A stretch of DNA of 64,000 nt, taken from assembly GCA_018398815.1 (NCBI GenBank), contig CM031611.1, positions 45,788,525 to 45,852,524 of the forward strand, written 5' to 3'. Made by a program: the position numbers and the translations under genes. This DNA is from Conus ventricosus (taxonomy: Eukaryota; Mollusca; Gastropoda; Neogastropoda; Conidae). The notes beneath the pieces were generated by a model that was not told the DNA's origin, searched no databases, and saw only the letters and a list, made by a program, of their open reading frames with translations. Shown piece by piece: positions 58,576-64,000 of this stretch (its first letter is position 1; each line of letters starts with the position of its first letter).

Positions 58576-58783
58576 GGGCTGCCGGAACGTGGAAGAGTTC
58601 CACTGCATGAACCGCATTGAGGAAGGAACGTACGGTGTGGTTACCGAGCCAAGGACCGCAAGACGGGAGTTTGGGTGGCCCTGAAGGGCTCAAGATGGAG
58701 AAGGAGAAAGAGGGGTTCCCACACCTCCCTGAGAGAAATCAACACTCTGCTCAAGCTCAGACACCAACATTGTTACTGTCAGG
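58576..58783 (+). CDS. CDK11: CDK11 exon, kinase N-lobe with glycine loop and PITSLRE-type helix
   Basis: GCRNVEEFHCMNRIEEGTYG includes the kinase glycine-rich loop (I-E-E-G-T-Y-G-V-V). In other frames follow RAKDRKTG, VALK with the ATP-binding Lys, LKMEKEKEGF and TSLREINTLLK, the cyclin-binding C-helix whose PxTSLRE sequence names the family. At least four single-base indels break these 208 bases. No AG precedes the exon (the genome reads GTCCGGGGCTGCC), whereas donor AGG|GTGAG at 58,784 is good, so the acceptor base may be miscalled. The protein phosphorylates splicing and transcription factors in the nucleus with cyclin L. Confidence 0.92.
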
Positions 58784-59518
58784 GTGAGATTGATTTATAG
58801 CATTGTGTCTGCTTACATGATGGCATCTGCCAGGGAGCAATTAAGTCCCTTCATGTGTTCATTAAATTCCCCAATGCGTGCCTGCAGCCTATGTGAAAAC
58901 ACGCAGGCTTCCAAGGGTGGTGCAGGACTGCTCCCCAGCTGCTTTGTTTGGCAGTTGAGGACAGTACTTCTCTGGGTCCTACCCTCACCTTTGGGATTAT
59001 CTTTTCTTTTTTTCCCTTGTTGAACTTGTTATTTTTCCTAATTTTGTACTGCATTGTAGATTTGGGGTTGAAAAAGTCCAAAGTGTTCAAGATAAAGCTT
59101 CGGATAAATATCTGAGTCTTATAGAATAACATGAGATTAATGACAGTTTTTCGCAAAGAATTTAATAGCTCACAAATTTAGTGGTACTACTTTTAACATT
59201 TTTTCCAGAATTTTTTTTTTCACCAATCCTTACAACTGCCTGTCTGTGGGGAAAAACTAGGGAAAGTCTGTAGTACCAATTAGTTAAATTTGTCTTCGTC
59301 TGCTCAAACACTCTGGCAAAATATATGCACGTATGCTGTCTGTGTCTCTTGTCTGCCTTCCTCAGTTTTGTCCAACCAGCTTGTTTCACATGAATCAACT
59401 CAGGACCTGGATCGTCCCTCTTCTTTATGTTTCGAAGCTGGGCCTGCTGGTTTCCTGTTCATTATTACGATGTCGTGTGTGTTGCCTGTACAATAGTTTT
59501 CCATGGTGGGTGTTGCAG

Positions 59519-59624
59519 GAGATTGTGGTGGGCAGCAACATGGACAAGATTTACATCGTGATGGACTATGTGGAGCATGCCTAAGACCCTGATGGAGACG
59601 ATGAAACATCCCTTCAGTGTGGGG
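59519..59624 (+). CDS. CDK11: CDK11 exon, kinase N-lobe end and hinge
   Basis: Acceptor TGTTGCAG ends at 59,518. The exon reads EIVVGSNMDKIYIVMDYVEH, then in a second frame KTLMETMKHPFSVG. This is the beta-4/beta-5 strands, hinge (MDYVEHD-type) and following helix of CDK11. A missing base at EH|D gives an apparent stop. No consensus donor follows (GGGGAGTTTAC; GGGGTAGTTTAC would fit with one lost T). The next expected exon (catalytic loop HRDLK) was not found up to 64,000, so the gene continues outside the window or is broken in the assembly. Confidence 0.92.
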
Positions 59625-59763
59625 AGTTTACTTTTGTGTCTTCAACCACCAGTGCATTCATGCATGCATTGCAACACCTCGTACTGTGTTTGGGGCAGAC
59701 CACTGTCAGCTCTCATCGCATTTTTTGAAGTTACTGTAAATTGGAACTTAACATATTGTAAGC

Positions 59764-60621
59764 AGACCGTTTACCCTACAATTTTGCCATTATTTTTATG
59801 GGGAAAAAATCAAAATTATGGGAAATTACAGCTCCCCTAAAAAAATGACGGGAAAAAAAATAAAAGAAAAAAAATTTGTTAAGGGGAAGTTTTGTCTGCT
59901 ACTGTTTCGGGTAAAAACTAGTAAGAAGACATTTCCAGCCTGCCTTGCGTCTTTTGGGCCCTTTTCAAAGATTTGGGGATGAAGCGGTTTTACGCGCCAA
60001 CGGCCGGCTCTTCCAAATCTTCAAAATTTTCGAAAGTATTGCGATTATGAAGATAACGTTTTTTTTGTTTTCTTCAAATTACAGGTTTTTGTCAAGATAC
60101 AGACATGCCTACTGTCACGGAATAGCCGTAAATTTTTTTACGGAAAAACATCAAAATCGAGGTTTGTTTCCGGACGTTATGGTTGGGATCGCGTGTTCCA
60201 GAGGGAAAAAAAAACAATCGAAAACAAAATCAGACGAGTTGACAATTTTTCACAGAGAGGGACAAACCGGATGACGGTTAGGACGCTTTAATTGAAGTGC
60301 TGTGGCGCATGCTCACACGGCCATATCCGTCGACGAAACATACCGAACGGAGCCGAGGGTTCGAAAAACGCGCTTTACCATCAAACATGGCTAGCATCAA
60401 GACTGCGAAGCGAGTGCGAGACAGATGATGAAGATACTCAAAATGGACCCCAGCAGCAGCCGCGAAAAAAAAAAAGAAACGCCCTCGGAAGGGTTTAGTG
60501 TTGCTGAAAGTTTTTGAAATTTTTTAATTTGTTCCTGATTTTAATCCTGATAGTAAGATTTTGGGGTAGGCATGTCTGGCTCAGATATTTCGGTACATGA
60601 ATTTGGGGTAAACAGTCTAAG
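59764..60621 (+). mobile_element. Possible MITE with short inverted termini
   Basis: AGACCGTTTACCCTACAATTTTG at the left and, inverted at the right, AGACTGTTTACCCCAAATTCATG share AGAC-GTTTACCC and a diverged continuation (only the first ~14 bases are convincing). The 0.86-kb interior has no recognisable transposase; a small ORF near 60,386 (MASIKTAKRVRDR) is followed by a Gln/Lys-rich stretch. I could not confirm a target duplication. Confidence 0.35.
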
Positions 60622-60707
60622 AATTTTGCAACCCTGTGTGTGTTTTCTTCAACTTTTTTTTTCTTTTACTTTTTCAAGAAAAAAGAGAAAGAAATTATGC
60701 ACTTGTG

Positions 60708-60850
60708 CAGGGTTCGTACGCTCCTTGAAACTCCTTGATTTCTGAGAGCCAATTTCAACACCTTGAAACCCCTTGAAAATCAATTAAAATTGGTTATGTT
60801 GACCAAACCTCCTTGAAAACCCTTGAAAATCAACCATCGTCTCCAAATAT
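60708..60850 (+). repeat. Dispersed repeat with CTCCTTGAAA-type units
   Basis: Begins GGGTTCGTACGCTCCTTGAA and contains repeated CCTTGAAA blocks. The opening resembles the terminus of the nested DNA transposon at 34,408 and 40,724 (CAGGGTTCGTACAGAGTCC), so it may be a terminus of a related element; a partner end was not found. Confidence 0.4.
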
Positions 60851-61796
60851 TTTTAATGTGGCAAGAAAAAAACGCAGTTTTTTTTATGCGTTCAGGTTGA
60901 TGAAAAATTATTTTCAAAATTTTTACATCTCACGATCCCACGTTGTCGTCTGCTAAAGAACGAACCAAGGAGATAATTTGTAACTTCCGCAATTTTTAAA
61001 TTCTACCACGCGAAGAAAAGGTCTGCGCTTCCGGCTTGTTCAGTTCATTGTGAACGGAGCTTGAAAATGCTGGGGGAAATGTGCTTTCAACCGTCTGTGG
61101 TTGGATAAAACCCAGTTTTCTGACTTTGGGGAGAGAAGACAAAGCCAACAAACATCCTGCTACTGCACAGTCTGCAAAAAAGTTATTGTATGTGCGATAA
61201 AAGGGCGAGAGTGCCCTCATTAGCCACAGCAAAGGAAAGAAGCACTGGCTCTACTGGCGGCGAGATCTTCACAGCGATACCCACCTCGTACTTTCTTACG
61301 AACAAGACGGCAGCAGCAGTGTCGAACGCAAATGTTGTTCGTCATTAAACCTGACGTGATGTGTCTGTGCGCGAATCCAGTACCAGCTCTTCAGCCACAG
61401 TGGGCTCATTTTGCTGAAAGACAGATGTGCTGAATCTGAAATTCTGTTTACACTGAACACTGTAAACGCGCACCAAAGCTTCAGCTACTTGTGAACAGAA
61501 TTCTCAGAGTTTTTCAAAAAAATGTTTCCAGATAGTCCAATCGCTAAAGATTTCATGTGGTGAGGGAAAATCAAGGTATTTGGGGGGGGACATTTGGCAT
61601 TGCACCTCACTTTCATTCAATATCTCTGGATCCAGACTAGCTAGCTTGGTAATTTTTTTTCTTTTTATCAGAAATGATTTCTGCATCCAATTATATTTTA
61701 AGTCAAACAGCACTATTATTTGCTATTTTTATCGGAATAATTCAAAAGCAATGAAATGCGAAGCCTGATGGCCCCCAATATGGAAAAAAATATTGA
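60851..61796. other. No gene recognised
   Basis: AT-rich sequence with short ORFs only, between the dispersed repeat and the second DIRS element. Confidence 0.45.
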
Positions 61797-61870
61797 AAAA
61801 AATGGGGAGTTTGTGTTTTACTCCCTGTTTGGCTAATATACTTACCATGTCAGACCATAGCATCAACGGC
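61797..61870 (-). repeat. Right terminus of the second DIRS element
   Basis: AATGGGGAGTTTGTGTTTTA and the following ~50 bases recur inverted at 62,064-62,117. CCATGTCAGACCATAGC inside it is the part shared with the presumed left terminus. Confidence 0.75.
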
Positions 61871-62063
61871 AAATTAGCCCAGCTCTGTCAGGCTGAATTT
61901 TATCCGGGCCAATGCATCATAAGACAGTCACGTGACGTCACCCCACTTCCCCTCCGGAAGAAGCCGGTGTCAACTTCTTCTACCCCATTTAGCGAGGCCT
62001 GTTGCGCAAGGTAACCCCGAGAACCTTAGCGCTAGAGGGGAAGGTAGGAAGGGCATTAGAGTC

Positions 62064-62155
62064 TGACATGGTAAGTATATTAGCCAAACAGGGAGTATAA
62101 CACAAACTCCCCATTTTCGCGTCATATACTGTACCATGTCAGACCATAGCAGAAT
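62064..62155 (+). repeat. Internal complementary region of the second DIRS element
   Basis: 62,064-62,117 is the inverse of the element's right terminus (61,797-61,852). 62,118-62,152, with GTACCATGTCAGACCATAGC, should correspond to its left terminus outside the window. This is the same architecture as in the complete element at 46,777-46,866. Confidence 0.8.
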
Positions 62156-62189
62156 TAAAGGAATCGGGGGAGGGCGAGCGCCCTAGTGG

Positions 62190-62830
62190 TTCTTGGGTTG
62201 GCCGTTATGGCTGCATTGGCCGCCACAAAGGAGATCCTTTAGAACCATCAGCTCTGGTCATGCGGATATCCCTCAAGTAAAAGTTAATGAAGGGAAATTT
62301 TCCGAAGCCAGTAGGCTGCCTCCAGGAGATGGGGCACGGGGACAGAGTACTGGACGCCGTGGAAGTGGCCAGTGCTCTGACCTCGTGGCCCTGGGTGTTC
62401 GACGGGGAGATCCTTGTGCGCCTGAGCGTAGGCAGATCTCACCGTCTGGAGAGCCACCAGAGATAGTTCCCGCCGAGATGTTTTCTAGTGTTGTTGGGTG
62501 AGTGAGATGAGGGTCGCCTCTGGGAGGCGCGCCTGGGGGGCGTGCGCTCCCAGTAGCATCTGAGACACCTAGCAGGGGAAAGGTTAATGTAACCAGTGTT
62601 CTCTCCCTTTCCCAAGATATCCGTCAGGGAGCGGATGACGAGAGGGGGAGAGGGGGGTGCCCGGTTCCTGATTCTTAGCTAAGAACTCAGGAAGGAACTT
62701 GAGGAAACCTGAGCCGTCCCTGTGGAAGGCGATATCTCTGGGATCACCGCTGAGGGCGTGGATCTCACTTCGTCTTCTGGCCGAGGCCAGGGCGAGGAGA
62801 AAGGTGGTCTTAACAGAGAGAAGGTCAAGG
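62190..62830 (-). pseudogene. DIRS tyrosine recombinase catalytic domain, frameshifted
   Basis: The minus strand encodes KTTFLLALASARRRSEIHAL (about 62,810-62,755) with the first catalytic Arg, FLPEFLAKNQEPGTPLSP (about 62,700-62,650), then HEVRALATSTA with the H-x-x-R box (about 62,385-62,355) and NFYLRDI with the nucleophile Tyr (about 62,285-62,265). The order and spacing match the recombinase of the plus-strand DIRS element. Several frame changes separate the motifs. Confidence 0.82.
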
Positions 62831-63189
62831 GAATAGATGTAATGGGTTCAAAAGGGGGGCTTTTTTAGGGCGTCGAGGACGATAAAAAGGTCCCAAAGGG
62901 GATGCGCCTAGGGACTGGGATTCCCGTAGAGCAACTCCTCTAGAGACCTATCTGAGCAGGAAGTCATTGTCTAAAGACGGCCCGCCCAGTTGGCGAATGG
63001 TGGTACAGATAGCCGATCTGTAGCCCCGAATGGAGCTAGCCGACAGCTTAAGGGAGGAAGATAGGTGGGAGAGGAAATTGCCTATCTGGATGTTATAGGG
63101 GTAGACCTGGGGAACCGAGTTATCTAAGCACCAGGCTACCCATTTCTCCCAACGGTAATTGTAGAGGGACTCGGTGCTGGCTCTGCGAG

Positions 63190-63930
63190 ATGCCGAGGCT
63201 AAGTCCCTCAGTCCCCCGAGAGGCCCCTGCCCCGGCTAGTGTGTCTAGGACGGACTGGGGCCTGCCCGAGTGGGGAGTGGATGCAGATGTTCGCAGTTGG
63301 GCTGGCATAGCAGCCACGCGCGTAGGCGAAGCATCTTGGGATTGGAGTGAGGAAGACCCGAACGGGGTTGTCTCAACATGTCCCACCGAGGGCTGAGCCG
63401 AGGGGTGGAACGTGGGTGAGGGACTTGAGGTCCGGGAACCAAGACTGGGTCGGCCACCACGGGGTTATGAGGATCAGCCTGGGTTTCTCCAGCCTCGCTT
63501 TCCTGATCACCTTGTGTAGGATGGGAAAGGGCGTACGCCAGTAGGCCCCTCCAGGGGAGAGAGAGCGCGTCGACTGCATACGCCTGAGGTGCGGAACGGG
63601 GGAGATGTACAGGGGCAGGCGATGGTTGAACCTGGTGGCAAACAGGTCGATCATGGGCACAAACCAATGTTCCCACACCACAGACAGGGTTAGTCTGTTG
63701 AGGGTCCACTCCGTGTGGAAATAGAGACTTCGACCGCTGAGGGAATCCGCCAGGATGTTGCGTGTTCCTGCTATGTGTCTCGCGCGGAGGGGGATCCCCC
63801 GCGCGTGACACCACGAAGGAGGGCCTCTGTTCTGGGAGAGGCTGAGGAGCGTGCAGCTGCCCCATAGTTGGCGAATTCACGCGAGTTACAAAACGGTGAT
63901 CGGTGAGAAAAAAGGGGACGAACTTGCGCA
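63190..63930 (-). pseudogene. DIRS RNase H C-terminus and linker
   Basis: On the minus strand NILADSLSGRSLYFHTEWTL (about 63,745-63,690) is followed by IDLFATRFNHRLPLYISPVP (about 63,645-63,590), the DIRS RNase H signature shared with the plus-strand element. AYAVDALSLPW, ILITPWWPTQSWFPDL and later LRLRAWLL continue toward the recombinase in changing frames. RT lies beyond the window. Confidence 0.85.
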
Positions 63931-64000
63931 TGCGGCCCTTGTTTCTTACGACAGCTTTTGGAGAAGGTAGGGCTCTAGCTAAGATTGATAGAAGGAGGAA

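Larger units (their letters stand above)
61797..64000 (-). mobile_element. Second DIRS-type element, 3' part, minus strand, cut by window end
   Basis: Reading the minus strand from 64,000: end of RT/RNase H (NILADSLSGRSLYF, DLFATRFNHRLPLYISPVP), a tyrosine recombinase, an internal complementary region at 62,064-62,155 and the right terminus ending at about 61,797. It is related to the element at 40,004-47,111 but its termini are different (AATGGGGAGTTTGTG versus AAAATTTCC). Frames are broken in several places. Confidence 0.85.

Overview
This window is eukaryotic, metazoan genomic DNA, probably from a mollusc or another lophotrochozoan. That is an inference from the intron-split host gene, the mix of mobile elements (Ty3/Gmr1-like, Polinton, DIRS, piggyBac-like and LINE-type fragments), the long CA/GT/CT microsatellites and the lack of any bacterial gene organisation. 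The sequence is a draft assembly. It has two 100-N gaps (23,691-23,790 and 36,351-36,450), and conserved coding regions carry many single-base indels, often at homopolymers.

Layout. 1-3,001 (minus): a Ty3-type retrotransposon cut by the left window edge, with gag, a CCHC knuckle, aspartic protease, an integrase zinc-binding domain and then reverse transcriptase; integrase lying before RT is the order of Gmr1-like elements. 3,002-7,329: no recognisable gene. 7,335-22,491: a 15.2-kb Polinton/Maverick bounded by hairpin-forming terminal inverted repeats and a 5-bp target duplication, with a packaging-ATPase gene (minus), a protein-primed type B DNA polymerase (plus) and a possible integrase C-terminus (minus), all frameshifted. 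22.5-30 kb: microsatellites, a LINE-type ORF1 fragment running into the first gap, a degenerate coding relic near 28.6 kb, and otherwise unassigned DNA.

29.97-42.66 kb holds two near-identical copies of one ~6.2-kb segment on either side of the second gap. The geometry (left contig end equals right contig start) suggests an unmerged contig overlap, not a biological duplication. The segment contains piggyBac-like transposase remnants, the left end of a DIRS element and a 1.5-kb DNA transposon inserted in the DIRS gag region. The DIRS element is complete only at 40,004-47,111: left ITR, gag-like ORF, RT, RNase H, tyrosine recombinase, internal complementary region, right ITR.

47.46-59.62 kb (plus): the 5' two-thirds of a CDK11 (PITSLRE kinase) gene in about ten exons, from the charged RE/RS-rich N-terminus through the acidic region into the N-lobe of the kinase domain. 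The catalytic-loop exons are not in the window. An intron holds a ~1-kb minisatellite of ~31-bp units. 59.7-61.8 kb has short repeats and a possible MITE. 61,797-64,000 is the 3' part of a second DIRS element on the minus strand.

The only host gene supported is CDK11; the rest is mobile DNA, repeats or unassigned sequence. The most interesting structures are the self-complementary Polinton termini whose arms co-vary, the integrase-before-RT retrotransposon missing its integrase core, and the DIRS internal region that matches the junction of the two element ends.
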